DNA of 34,004 nt, taken from assembly GCA_015657535.1 (NCBI GenBank), contig JADHZB010000328.1:963-34966 (forward strand). Direction: 5' to 3'. The stretch comes from Nephromyces sp. MM_2019 (taxonomy: Eukaryota; Apicomplexa; Aconoidasida; Nephromycida). The notes beneath the pieces are model-generated. The model was not told the DNA's origin and searched no databases. It saw nothing but the letters and a program-made list of their open reading frames with translations. A program made the translations under genes and the position numbers. The number at the start of each line of letters is the position of its first letter. Positions within the stretch are counted from its first letter, which is position 1. This document shows, piece after piece, positions 22,901 through 34,004 of this stretch.

Positions 22901-23739
22901 AAAATTTACAAACACACTTTTTTAAATTAACTCTTATGTACGCTTTAGTTAAATTTTATTTACACAACGATAATCATATGTGTGTGTGCTAAGTTTTTTG
23001 TTTCTATAAATTTTACACATTGAAATATATACATGTATAAAACATTCTCAGAGAATAGTAATAGAAATTGTGTTACATGTATTAAGTTGTCAATTATGTG
23101 TATATCTTAGATATGTGCGTATGTGCTACATGTGTGTGTATATATATGTGTAATGTATATCTTAGTTCACATGTATAAGTATATGTACATGATTAAAATT
23201 ACTTTAGTATTCATATAATTATATTACACAAAGGTTAAGTTGGTATTGTAGTTGTAAGAAAAAAAGTTAAAATATGTAGTTTTAAAATATGTAAAATATA
23301 AGCTCTGGGTTTAAGCAAAACTCAAAAATTATCGAAATGAACTAAATCGTCAGCATTACCCTATACACATAATTGAAACAATTTTCAAAATAGCTTTAAA
23401 AATTAAATTAAGATGTAAGTGTTAAAATTATGTATTGTAAAAATAATGAATATAAATAATACTTCAAGTTTAAAATAGATTTAACAGTGTTATTATGTAT
23501 GAGGGCTTGTACTAAAAAAGCAAATAATTATTAAAAAAAGAAAATTCGTGTATAAACAAAAAGTAATTACAAAAAGAAATTTTATCACGTTTGTTAGCAC
23601 GTGTAGCATAAAAAAATATTTTAAAATAACAATATTGTAAAGAATAAACAAAAAGATATATGTGTATATATATGCGTGCGAACATTTTGAGCTTTAAAAA
23701 CTTTTGGAATAAATCATAAGCGTTTATCTGTGTAACTAT
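19956..23739. other. Convergent intergenic region between genes C and D
   Basis: No gene was supported. It is AT-rich with plus-strand CA runs from 20100 to 22900 and TG runs at 22975-23160. At 21170-21880 about ten degenerate copies of a roughly 60-80 nt unit carry TTTAAGAATRTGTRCAYACAC. Frames of 60-75 codons on either strand are repeat-biased and show no family resemblance. Confidence 0.5.
21170..21880. repeat. Degenerate 60-80 nt repeats with TGTGCACACA-type palindromes
   Basis: Recurring blocks pair (T)TTAAGAATATGTA or AAGATTGTGTG with a palindromic core (GTGTGCGCACAC at 21260, TGTGTGCACACA at 21312, ATGTACATATACAT at 21365) and then TTTTATCTATTTATTTG. Copies are strongly diverged. Confidence 0.45.
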
Positions 23740-25249
23740 CTAACCCCAGTATTGCATATATATTGTGTAGATGTTAGCCACAAAGAAGATACAACCGAAT
23801 ATACTAATTAACCATGCCCTCCACTTTGCAAATGTTGTTTTCTCAGACATCAACGAGAGTGCACCAGCAGCTGGACCTGTGATAATTAAACTACCTAGGG
23901 TAGCAATAGTGTTTAAAGCATTGTTAAGATCAGGGATAAAAATGGCAATGCAACCAGCTAACACACAGATAACAAAGGAAGCAATTGCATTTACGAGATA
24001 TGAGCGTTCTCTGACAGTGTATCCATTAGTGTCTAGAAAAATTTCCTTGAGGGGGAGGACCAAAAGGGGAGCTTGTATGATAATGACAATACTAAGCATA
24101 ATATTTCCCGCTAGTAAAATAGGTGAAATTGTGCCATAATATTGTTCATATGTTTCATTGAGTTGTTCCATAACATTTCCTTGCACATCTGAGCCAAACA
24201 TAACTGCTGGAAAATAACCGACAGTACAGTTAAAGGCAACGACAATCATTTGACCAGCGAATAAATACCAAGCAACTTCTTTATGCCTTTCTTGCTTCAT
24301 TTCTGCAGACATACCTGGTAGACCCATGTGTCCATTAAGACCCAGGGCAAGGATAGGTACACCTTGTGCAAACTGACTGAAATTGAAGGGTTTCAGCTCT
24401 TGGTGGTCGATAACACCATAAAATTGGAATGTTGTAACCAAGATAAATACGACAATTACCAAAAATGTAAAAAAGGCAGGGTAGGAAATAAATTTGGTGT
24501 TGTCAAAACTTTTAATGGTCCCAAGTACAACAATAACAACTGTTAAAATACCACGAGTGAGATTTTCATCCATTCCTAGGTAAAACTCAAATGATTGAGC
24601 GGCTGCAAATAAAATTATACAAATAAACACGTCAGAAAGAAGATACTTGCGCATATTTCTTTTATTTAGGAACATATTAAACAAACTATATATATTATGT
24701 AGACATAGAAAACATAAAAACATTTCAAGTATATATAGATTACATAAGTTCAAATTAAGTGTTAAGATCAGGAAATACCATACCCATGATAATGTATGCT
24801 CCCAAGGCACCAATAAGGAGAATAAGTAAAGGAAAAGAAATAATGACATGTGAGAAGGCATTTCCATATTTCATATTTTTAAAGGCTTTCTTTCCAGTGT
24901 CAATGTAGGAAGTTGATTCGAGGCAAGAGGCGGCATTAAATGTACATACAGCAGCGAACCAAAATAAAATACCCAAGAAGATTTCTAAAAGTACGCCCAT
25001 AATAGGTGTTGTTTGACTGAAGGCAGCGGGAGTGGCAGCCATACTTGTACCAACCATCAGTACAACAAAATTGAAGGCTGCTGTCAACGGGGTAAGTGGA
25101 CGGTCAGTTCGTTTGTGTGGCTTATTAAAATTTAAGGCAACACCTTGATCGGGCTTAGAATAGCTATCGTCTGGGCTACCACCATTAAATGCATCGGAGG
25201 TTTTAGTATGGCCAAAAGATTGCATTTCTTGAGTTTCTGTTGGTGTCAT
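23740..25249 (-). CDS. Gene D: AAAP-family amino acid transporter, 442 aa, two exons
   Basis: This is a predicted AAAP-family permease. Exon 1 is 25249-24784 and exon 2 is 24602-23740. The single 181-nt intron (donor GTATGG, acceptor TTTGCAG) is in phase 1, after GALGAYIIM, at the same site as in C and E. A hydrophilic 55-residue N-terminus precedes TM1. It ends KRTDRPLTPL, a motif shared with E. TM1 has GTSMAATP (67-74). The TM6 signature is GLNGHMGLPGMSAEM, then come the C-terminal segments IFLDTNGYTVRERS and IFIPDLNNALNTIATLGSLI, and the end MQYWG. All eight other intron sites known in the cluster, if ancestral, are lost here. The start context is CACA-ATG. It is tandem with E and F and convergent with C. 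Substrate unknown. Confidence 0.94.
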
Positions 25250-25425
25250 TGTGTTTTTGCGTTTTGAAAAAAGTATATAATTATAGGGGTAACTTTGAAA
25301 AATTTACTATATATATATATATATATGTCCTATACTGCGAATTAAGAGGAAGTAGGTTTGTTGAGATATAAGTTGAAAGTGAATATTAAAGTTAGGAGGC
25401 GTTTTATATAGAAGAGAGTTCATAT

Positions 25426-25592
25426 ATAGGTGTTATATAGGTATTATATAGGTGTTATATATGTATTATATAGGTATTATATAGGTATTATATAGGTATT
25501 ATGTAGGTATTATATAGGTGTTATATAGGTGTTATATAGGTGTTATATAGGTATTATATAGGTATTATATAGGTATTATATAGGTATTATTA
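25426..25592. repeat. 11-nt tandem array, about 15 copies
   Basis: ATAGGTGTTAT and ATAGGTATTAT units alternate head to tail with a few point variants. The array lies about 180 nt upstream of the gene D start codon, in its probable 5' region. Confidence 0.9.
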
Positions 25593-25806
25593 TATGGACT
25601 TATCTAAAATTTATATTTTAAAGAACATTTTCAATTAATAAACTTCAAATATCTTTTAGTTAGAATTCATTTTAGAGTGTTATCTAGTGCTTATATAGGT
25701 ATTATTATATGGACTTGTCTAAAATTTATATTTTAAAGAACATTTTCAATTAATAAACTTCAAATATCTTTGAGGAAGAATTCATTTTAGAGTGTTATCT
25801 AGTGCT
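25580..25806. repeat. 112-bp direct duplication
   Basis: The two copies are 25580-25691 and 25695-25806. Both start with one ATAGGTATTAT unit of the neighbouring 11-nt array and end TATCTAGTGCT. They differ at only about five positions, including a short AGTT/AGGA-like difference near the middle. This implies a recent duplication that included the array edge. Confidence 0.9.
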
Positions 25807-28538
25807 CGAATTATTGCTTCTATCTGTAATTAGAATGTATAGTGCATGTTTATATATACATTAAAGTCATTTTAGTTTTTACTATCAGTTTTAGTGGGTG
25901 AGAAAATTTTGAAGAGATTAAGTATATTTTCGAGTTCAAAATTTCTTACTAAATGTTGTTTTAATTACAAAGTTATAAAATTTGACTGAAAGTAAAACTA
26001 AAACTTTTTTGACAAGTGGCTAAAGAAGCAAAAAAAAAGCTTTCTATCTAGACAACTATAAATATATATTCATATGTAAGTAAATGAATTTACAATCTAA
26101 CATGTGTAAAATATACATGCATACTTGCACAAATGTACACATTAGAATCAATTTTATACCCATCATTATATCAACACATTTCACACGCTTTATAAAAACC
26201 CTCAAACTGTGGCTTTTACTCACATATATAAAAACATTCAAAACTTAGCTTTTACCCACAATTATAACCTAGTGCAATATAATTTGAACCCCTAAATTGC
26301 GCCACATCTTATTTACTTTGCAAATTAGTTCAATACAACTTACAACTTATCAACAAATCTAAATTAGCCAAAGTCTTTTAAACATACATATAATTTAAAC
26401 ACTTAAACAATTAAATTCTTTCCACAAACAGACAAATGTACTTAGATTGAACAAGTAAAAAACACTCACTTTTATTTTTATATTACTTTAGAGCTTGTTA
26501 TTTATACCGAAAATTGAAAAATAAATTATTTAATATTTTTGTGACATTTGAGGATGGTGCTAGTTAATAATATGATTTGAATATATTACATGTAAAACAT
26601 TGAAGCGGATGTAATTATTATATTATAATACTTAATCATTTTTATATATACTTTTAAGTAAATAAGAGTTGTTATTTTTATTTAAGTTGGATGAACATTC
26701 ATAAATAATTTCACATTGCAACACAATTTGATATTTGAAGTTTTTCCATATAAAAATTTCATGTTTTTAAACTTTAATTATTGTACAAAGTTTAAAAACA
26801 ATAAAATGTCTAAAATACTCATTCAAGCTTTGAGATCGTTGCGTTTATTAGAGATGTATAAAACATATGATTGTAAGGGTGTGTAATATATATATATATA
26901 TATATATTGATTACTTGTTTTTATTGTTTCTGTACTTTTATTGCTTATTTATGTATGTTTGCTTAATTTATATGCTAAAGATATTTATGGGAATATCTTT
27001 TTTAATTTGTTGGTGTATATTTAATAGTTGTACATATATAATATTTCTGTCCTTTATGTTTATGTTTTTATAGTTTGTGTTTGTGCTTTTTTCGTGCGTT
27101 TTATTTGTTTGTAAGAATTATGGATATGTTTGAAAATTGTAACAAAGCTTTGATTAGCATACATATTCGACTAGCGTGTGTGTAAACTCAGATAACATAT
27201 TGATACACTAAGTACTCAATCAGAAGTATACGGTACAATTTTACAAATTAAATTATATAAAGTATAATTTATTAATTATTTCGTAATTAACCTAATATAA
27301 CTTTTAATTTGCAATTTCAGAAATATATAACGCACCTAACTTAAACATTTTAATCTGTAAAGAAAATTATTTTATAACTAATCTCTGTGGCAGCTATACA
27401 CACGATTTAACTATTGTGTTTTAAGCACAGACTGAGCGATTTAAATTGCTCACTCACCGGTATTGCTATCATTAATTAATTCACTTAAAATACACAAAGT
27501 TAGTTAGCTAAATAGCTTGCTTGTGCAATTAAGATGCAAAATTATTGCTATCTATGATTAACGCACACGTAGTTATTCAAATCTATTTGGTACCCATAGG
27601 ACATATAAGTTTAAGAGTTTACTACTAAATTATTCACTATACATGGTTAATGCACACGCATGTTACCCAATTTAGTTAGGACGAATAGAAGATATAATTT
27701 GCTTTAGTTTATTCATATTGTTAGTACAAACACACAATATCTACATTGTGTAAAATTCCCTCACAGAATATCCAATTTGTGTAATCTATATACAATTTTA
27801 TAAAATAAAATTTTTAATACATACTTAGATAATTAATTAGTTTGTATAACACATGGCTGTTTCTCTTCAAATCTTTTCAAATTTCGAATAATTAATATAT
27901 ACACCTACGGCATTATCTAAACTATAAAACACTAACTCACGTCCTTATCTATTGTATATTATATAAATACAAGTATATAGCTTATATGAATGCACACATA
28001 CATGGTCTCTTTACACCAAATATATATATAGCACTGGTATAAAATCCAAATTTTACACTTAGGTTATATAATGTACAGATGTGCACATTATCCAATATAG
28101 ACAAACGCTTTATATCTAGAGCTAATATTAACACAGACTTTTACACAGATAAAAAATATATTTCCTTTTTGTATGAAATCATACTATAAATTAAAATAAG
28201 TTTAAAAGTTGTTATATACGAAGAATAGTTTATAATATATCATTATATAACGAGGATAGGCTATTCAAAAATTTAACAAATTTTTAATACTTCCTGTTTT
28301 GTTAATTATTTCGTTCATGGATATATTTTATACATTATATAAAAAGCCTAGACTAATTGTATGTACTCACACACAGACTAATTTAAATGTAAAAATGAAA
28401 CAAACTGTATAAATTTAGTTTAACTATATATACGTAACTAAAAATAAATAAATTAATTTTTATTAATATTCTACATTAGTAATTTTTTTTTATATTCTAT
28501 ATTAGTAATTTTTATTTATAAATCGAGTGTATAAACTA
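25807..28538. other. AT-rich intergenic region between genes D and E
   Basis: No gene was found. Unlike the left part of the window it has almost no TG/CA runs. Two diverged copies of an approximately 90-nt segment (containing TTAACGCACACG / TTAATGCACACG) lie at about 27541-27715. A short direct repeat (TATTCTAYATTAGTAATTTTT) is at about 28467-28515, downstream of the gene E stop. Confidence 0.5.
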
Positions 28539-31161
28539 TTAAGAATATGTTAAATAAATAACATAACAATTACAAACAAGTAAAATGATACCAGTGACCA
28601 TAATTGACCAAGATCGTACCTTCGATAAAGTGGTTATTTCAGTCTGATAAATAAAATGAATTTAATTTTGACAAATTTATCATTAAATGTTCACTGTCAA
28701 ATATCTAAGGTTAAATATTTACTTATAAGTATCTACTGCCCAGTATATTTGTTATAAAAGGTTGACTGTCATATATTTATTGTCATCTCTATATTTTCAA
28801 ATAATCAACATTAAAACTTTTGAGCTGTGTCTGTGTGTATAAAACTTACCCAGAATGACAACATTGCTGCTGTAGGTCCAAAGATCATAAGAGCACCAAC
28901 CGTGGAAAATGTATTTAACGCGTCAATTAAATCAGGGATACCAATTGCTATTTATAAGGTATATAATATGTATGTAATTTCCAATAGAGCACAAAATTAA
29001 TCAAATATATATATATATAGCTCATATCTATATCAGATAGTTCTATACTATAATGAAAATAATACAAATTGAGTGAAAATCATTTTATAGTACACACAAA
29101 ACACAATACACAACAATAACAAATACACACTTACCAATCACACCAGATACAAATGCAATAAAGAATGAAATAACTGTATTTTGGAAATAAGATCGTTCAC
29201 GTACACTATAACCATTCCTATCCATAATTATTTCCTTTAAAGGTATAACAAGTAGCGGGGATTGTACAATAACAGCTGCACTTAACATAATATTAGCAGC
29301 AAGTAGGAGTGGGGAAAAAGTGTTGTAATATTCTTGATATACATTGTTTAATTGGGTCATAACATTTCCCTCAATTTCTGAGCCAAACATTACAGCTGGA
29401 AAGTAACCTACAGTGCAGTTAAATATACAAACAATAGCTTGGCCACCTAGTAAGTAATATTGAGTGATTGAATGCTTTGATTTCTTCATTTCTGCTGCCA
29501 TCCCTGGTAATACTGTGTGCCCATTCAATCCTAGGCCTATTAAATGAAAAATAATATAACGGGGTGAAATAGAATATGTATGTGGAGGTGGGTGGGTTCA
29601 GATGTGAAAAGATGTTTATAGATGTAGCCATGAAATAAAATTTCAATTGATAATTCATCAACAAGAGCATGTAAATTCGGGTAATTACTTTTGAGTTACA
29701 TCTTCTAGGTAGTGAGAATTAATCAATAAAAACTCACCAAGAATGGGCAGGCCTTGAACAAAATTACTAAAGTTAAATGGTTTCTCATCGTAATCGATTA
29801 AGCCGTAAAATTGGAATGTAACAACGAGCATGAAAATGACAATCAACAGGAATGCCCTAATTTGTAAATTAAGGGTATTTTAAATTATTTTCTATTTTAA
29901 AAGCAAAAGATTGATATTAAGGTGATTCTGTCCTAAATGATGTGTCTATATTAATATGTACCTTAGCGATACAAAGGTACAGAATTGGAAATAATTTTTT
30001 ATAACTTACATAAAGCAGCAGTAGGAGACATATTTAGTGGCGTTGAAGCTTTTTATTATTCCAAAGAAAAATATTATAACTGTCATGATTGCCCTCATTA
30101 ATCGGTAATCAATATTAACATAGTCTTCGAAAGTTGTTGAAGCTATATTAATCCAATAAAACGTATGTATATAAGTGCACTAATATATAGTAAAATATAT
30201 ATAAGGACATAAAAATAAAATAAATTATGCATATTTAAAATGCGTAAATTCAGCTAATCATTTACAAATTCATGATAATTCAAACATAATGTAATATGGC
30301 ATTTTAAGTAAAACTATTCAATAAATTTAAATATACCAATGATAGTGTAGCCACTTAGGACACCTATAATAAGAGTGACACTAGGAAGTGTAATAAAAAT
30401 TGTTGTGAGAACGTGACCCTTGGTTGTCGTGCCAAAAACGCGTTTCCCTAGATCAATAAACGAAGTTGCATTGGATATTGATGATGCATTGAATATGCAC
30501 ACAGCTGCCATCCAAGCCATAAACCCTAACACTACTTCAACAACTAATCCTAAAGCAGGTGTTGTTAAGCTGTTTAAAACATAAACATTAAAAAATGGAA
30601 GAATTTTAATACGATAAACTAAAGTTTAGTTTAGTTTAATTTAGATATATTCATGTCCATAATTTGTTTAAAGATATATTTGTGCTGCCATTGCGTGTAA
30701 TATGCAAGTATATGAAAGTTAAGATAAGTTTATAGGGTGAGAGAAATATCTAAATACAATATGATATTTCTATTTAATATGTTACTGCTTAACTTATTAA
30801 TGTATTCTTCAATTTAGAAAATCTAATACCTAGCATCTTTCCAGTAAATTTGACAAGTATAATATTTTAAGTTACATCCAAGTGCAGAATTCATAATTCA
30901 GTGTCATATTTTGATGCATCCACATAACTAAATAATCCTATATTAAAAGTCAATTTACTTGAATTGGTAAGGAGTTGCAACAATGGCTGTCCCAACCATC
31001 AAAACAACATAATTGAATCCACATCCTAGTGGTGAAAGAGGACGATCCGTCCTCTTCTTTGCTCCTTTTGGTGGATCTCTCAGTGAAATTTTCACACTGC
31101 TTTCATTAAAGTTTGATGAGCTTGGTGATTCATCTTTGGGTACTACTTGAACATGGTTCAT
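28539..31161 (-). CDS. Gene E: AAAP-family amino acid transporter, 430 aa, seven exons
   Basis: This is a predicted AAAP-family permease. Exons on the minus strand are 31161-30959, 30569-30337, 30142-30010, 29856-29738, 29536-29135, 28947-28850 and 28643-28539 (phases 2, 1, 2, 1, 1, 0; 1293 nt). Introns are 153-389 nt. The hydrophilic N-terminus ends KRTDRPLSPL as in D. TM1 has GTAIVATP (57-64). Exon 2 begins LTTPALGLVVEVVLGF, and exon 5 carries GLGLNGHTVLPGMAAEM and IIMDRNGYSVRERS. The last exon encodes TEITTLSKVRSWS and ends in YLTYS. The stop is a double TAA TAG: sister copy F reads Gly then TAG at this point, so E lost its last residue by mutation. This copy keeps the most introns of the five. 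Substrate unknown. Confidence 0.93.
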
Positions 31162-33697
31162 TTTTAATTCAAATGTGCTTGTCTTTGTGGTCTTAGTTCA
31201 AAGTTTGAGATATGTCCCAGGAAATTATGTAGATGAATGTTTATATGTTTACAAGTTGCTTAGGTGTATGTACATAAAAATATTATCTAATTAAATATTG
31301 TATTAGATAACATATGATAAGTAAAAAATACGTAGAAGGGAATTTGAAAAGTATATTTTTAAAAAATTGCTAAAAAAATTTTAATTGGTTATAAAATATG
31401 TCTATCCTAAGCTGATTTTTTATAGCTGCAAGTTTTGAATGAAAAATTGTTAGTGAAGATTCAATCAATTTAAGAATATTTGTTACACTTTGCGAAACTT
31501 ACGTTATCCTATCCACTTAAGTTATAAGTATGATATCTACCTGGGATGTCATGTGGTGCTTTCGTTAAGTCACATGAAATTGCTGCAGACTTTTGTTGAC
31601 TTGTAATGAGCACTCTTGATTAATGATACGGGGAGATATACTATACCAAGTTATACCACCTCGGTTAAAGTCTATCAAGTTCATTTTATTCAATTGCATT
31701 TTTTAGAAGCAGTCAACCTTAATCTAAATACTATCTTTAATAAAATTAGCTTTTGCTAGAGTAAGAAAAAAGAATCAAAAGGCTGCTTAAAAAGAAAGCT
31801 ATTGATGTTATCAGTTAGTGAAATAAATTCTTTGGATCCTTTCTTTTCTCGGAGAGATAATCAAGTAATTGATACCATCACCAAGAAATAGTCTTCTAAT
31901 TTCTTGACTACCTGCTATAAAATATCATTCTTCATAATCTTCACCCTAATTAACGCATTGCTTTATGATCACCAATCCTAACCTAGGTAACCTAGGATGA
32001 TATATTGGAAACATGATTGCGTCTTTTTGTCAGTGTCACAATTAAAGGACCTAGCAGCTAATAATTTCGAATAAAACCAAGAGTTAATAAGAATGTTGAA
32101 TTTTCAGAGTGTAAGAGTAAATAAATATGGCTAATCTTTTGCTATAAGCCCTTTGGTATTTTTAAAACTGATAAATTCTTTAATATTTTTCACATCTCAC
32201 TATTAAGAATTAAACCATATTTTATTGACAAAAAATGATCATTTGAAATAAATTATATATTTTACATGATAAAATATCGACACTTCAAAGCTCATAATTC
32301 ATAAAGTTAACCAGTCGTAATGAAAGTAACAGGTACAGAATTGATCATAGATAATTCAAGGTTTTGAATAAATCGACTTATGTTGTGGCAAGGCTATCTT
32401 GTACTTTTGATTTGACATTGCCAACTACTTGTTCCGAGATTTGAATACAGATGTGCATGTAAAGCTTTCCTTTATATATTTTGCTTAAATAGTTATTTGG
32501 ATGATCAATTTTAAGTACTAAATATGTACATAGCCTATCTGAGGGCAATAAATAAATTATTGAAATAAGAAAATTAGGCTCTACAACAATTCGTTGTTGT
32601 GTGAAATCTTGAAACCAGTAGCAGATCAAAAAAGTAATTCAACTCACTCGAAATTAATAAATATGTGGCCATCAGAGGGATAAAAATAGTTGTATTACAT
32701 CCAAAAGGATTAATAACACTGCCAGTTAAACATAAAATGATTTAAAATACCTATTTTTATTACGAAAAATCTAGTGTGCAGTTCAACATATAAGTTTAAA
32801 ACAATTGATAGCTACATGAATTGTTCTAATCTAGTCAGATCAATGCTAACTTAATACATGATATAATGTGAAATTAGCTTTTTATATTAATAAAGTTTCT
32901 AAGTTCCTTTAGTTCACGAATTAGCAATAATATTGAAAATTTGACTAAATTAGCGTAGAAATGCACTTCTATCATATAGTTTAATGAAAATTCATTGTGA
33001 TGCGTTATTATATGATATAATTTCAAATAAAGTTTGACTTGGTTATTACTTTAGTAATACTCAAATTTTATTGTTATGTTACGTATGTTTTTTAATTTAC
33101 AACTGAAAAGATAATCTTAATTATTTCTTCATTCTTTATATTTCTATTTTTATACTTGTAATAAATCTTTTATTCATTAACTCTATAGATACTGTTTTGC
33201 ACTTTTAAACCCGTAAAATCAATTATATTATTCAACATTTATATTTCAAATTAGTAATTTATGATAAAGCATAGTGTGATTTCTGTAGCAAGAATTGCTA
33301 GAATTCGATATAAATCAATGTATTTAGTATTTATAATTGGATAAATTTTCGAGATTTTAGTTAAAAAATTTACATGTTATAACATTGTTATAATTAGGCA
33401 AATCAAATAGGTAATAAATTCTGTACATAATGATGATGCTATATATGGGAAGATATTGAAGATTAAAAATATTATATGACAACTATAAAAAAACTGTATA
33501 TATTATCTTAATAAATTATAAAAAATTTAAAACTGTTACTGGTTCTAGGCTCACTTTATGTATATAAAGGCAAACAAAAGAGAAAAATGATTTTAGAAAA
33601 AAATATACTTACAAATGTAAAAGAAATAGGAGAGGTTTTTAATCTCTTAATATAAATTGTCAAGTTAATGTAAATTTTAAGCCATGACTTGGCTAAA
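31162..33697. other. Intergenic region between genes E and F without microsatellites
   Basis: No gene was supported. No TG/CA run of note occurs, and codon-sized complexity is higher than elsewhere in the gaps. An 83-codon open frame on the minus strand (32629-32378) shows no recognised domain. The 5' part is the upstream region of E and the 3' part is the 3' flank of F. An older gene copy or element may have decayed here, but this is only an impression. Confidence 0.45.
32378..32629 (-). CDS. Hypothetical 83-codon open frame, doubtful
   Basis: The frame begins MICYWFQDFTQQRIVV and ends VKSKVQDSLATT. Composition is mixed and not repeat-driven, so it is longer than expected by chance in about 25-30% GC DNA. 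There is no family resemblance and no splice partner, and it may be chance or a remnant. Confidence 0.2.
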   Translation of the reverse strand: MICYWFQDFTQQRIVVEPNFLISIIYLLPSDRLCTYLVLKIDHPNNYLSKIYKGKLYMHICIQISEQVVGNVKSKVQDSLATT

Positions 33698-34004
33698 CTA
33701 TCCAGAATATGTTAAATAAATAACATAGATATTGCAAATAATTAACATGATACCAACAACAAGAATTGAATAAGATCGCACCTTCGACCACGTAGTTACT
33801 TCAGTCCAAAATGATAAAATTGCTGCTGTAGGACCTAGAATCATAAGAGCACCAATGGCGGAAAAAGTGTTTAACGCATCAATTAAATTAGGAATACCAA
33901 TTGCAATAGCACCAGATACAAATGCAATAAAGAATGAAATAACTGTATTTTGGAAATAAGATCGTTCACGTACACTATAACCATTCCTATCCATAATTAT
34001 TTCC
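33698..34004 (-). CDS. Gene F: 3' end of a fifth AAAP transporter, without introns in the visible part
   Basis: This is the C-terminal 101 codons of a paralogue, cut by the right window edge. It reads EIIMDRNGYSVRERS, then AIGIPNLIDALNTFSAIGAL, TEVTTWSKVRS and YLTYSG before TAG. The frame is continuous through the two positions where E and B have introns (after SG[VF]IG and before TE). The distal 95 nt (33910-34004) are identical to 29141-29235 in E exon 5, while the following part is only about 80% alike. The remaining exons lie beyond the window, so the overall intron content is unknown. Confidence 0.93.
   Translation of the reverse strand, partial: EIIMDRNGYSVRERSYFQNTVISFFIAFVSGAIAIGIPNLIDALNTFSAIGALMILGPTAAILSFWTEVTTWSKVRSYSILVVGIMLIICNIYVIYLTYSG

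Noticed and set aside
31950..32045. Possible decayed Ty3/gypsy integrase zinc-binding region (DHQS, LGNLG, IYWKHDC, CQCH-like pieces on the plus strand)
   Set aside because: The pieces lie in different frames with stops between them, the second His is missing, and no LTR or reverse transcriptase is visible. Too weak to claim, but a translated search would settle it.
1..34004. CRISPR array, bacterial operon, tRNA or rRNA genes
   Set aside because: Tandem repeats here have no unique spacers. Genes are spliced, and no tRNA B-box with a matching cloverleaf or rRNA segment was seen.

Overview
The window is nuclear DNA from an AT-rich eukaryote, very probably a protist. Genes have multiple GT-AG introns, the standard genetic code, short coding exons and large amounts of (TG)n/(CA)n and (TA)n. 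The protein families fit an alveolate, perhaps an apicomplexan of the piroplasm type: an expanded amino acid/auxin permease (AAAP) family and proteins with low-complexity inserts. This taxonomic guess is weak, because the 4-6 kb repeat-filled gaps between genes are long for a compact piroplasm genome. No tRNA, rRNA, CRISPR, bacterial operon or intact mobile element was recognised.

Layout, left to right. (Z) 1-1222, minus: the 5' end of an unrecognised coiled-coil protein. It is built from four small exons, including a 27-nt microexon, scattered among TG repeats, and it runs off the left edge. (A) 5146 to about 7405, plus: a protein with an N-terminal CBM20 starch-binding domain that is interrupted by about 250 residues of repeat and low-complexity sequence. 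(B) 8680-10759, minus, four exons, 441 aa. (C) 16455-19844, plus, six exons, 433 aa. (D) 23740-25249, minus, two exons, 442 aa. (E) 28539-31161, minus, seven exons, 430 aa. (F) 33698-34004, minus, the 3' end of another copy. B to F are paralogous AAAP-family transporters. Their spliced models were assembled by matching paralogues and keeping reading phase, and every junction is GT-AG and in frame.

The transporters share a TM1 signature (G-T-x-x-x-A-[TA]-P) and, around TM6, G-H-M-x-x-P-G-M-x-[SA]-E-M or close variants. They are an old local duplication array. Intron positions are shared between copies but lost in different combinations. The visible end of F is nearly intron-free and has 95 nt identical to E, which suggests recent gene conversion or a cDNA-mediated event.

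The non-coding DNA is structured. In both divergent (head-to-head) intergenic regions (Z/A and B/C) the plus strand is mostly TG-rich on the left and CA-rich on the right, so the sense strand upstream of each gene tends to be CA-rich. The microsatellites run directly into splice sites and into the bases before start codons. They are dense from 1 to about 25 kb and nearly absent from about 25.8 to 34 kb. Short coding-like segments at 7.9, 12.8, 13.7, 14.2 and 14.4 kb could be exons of genes I could not assemble.
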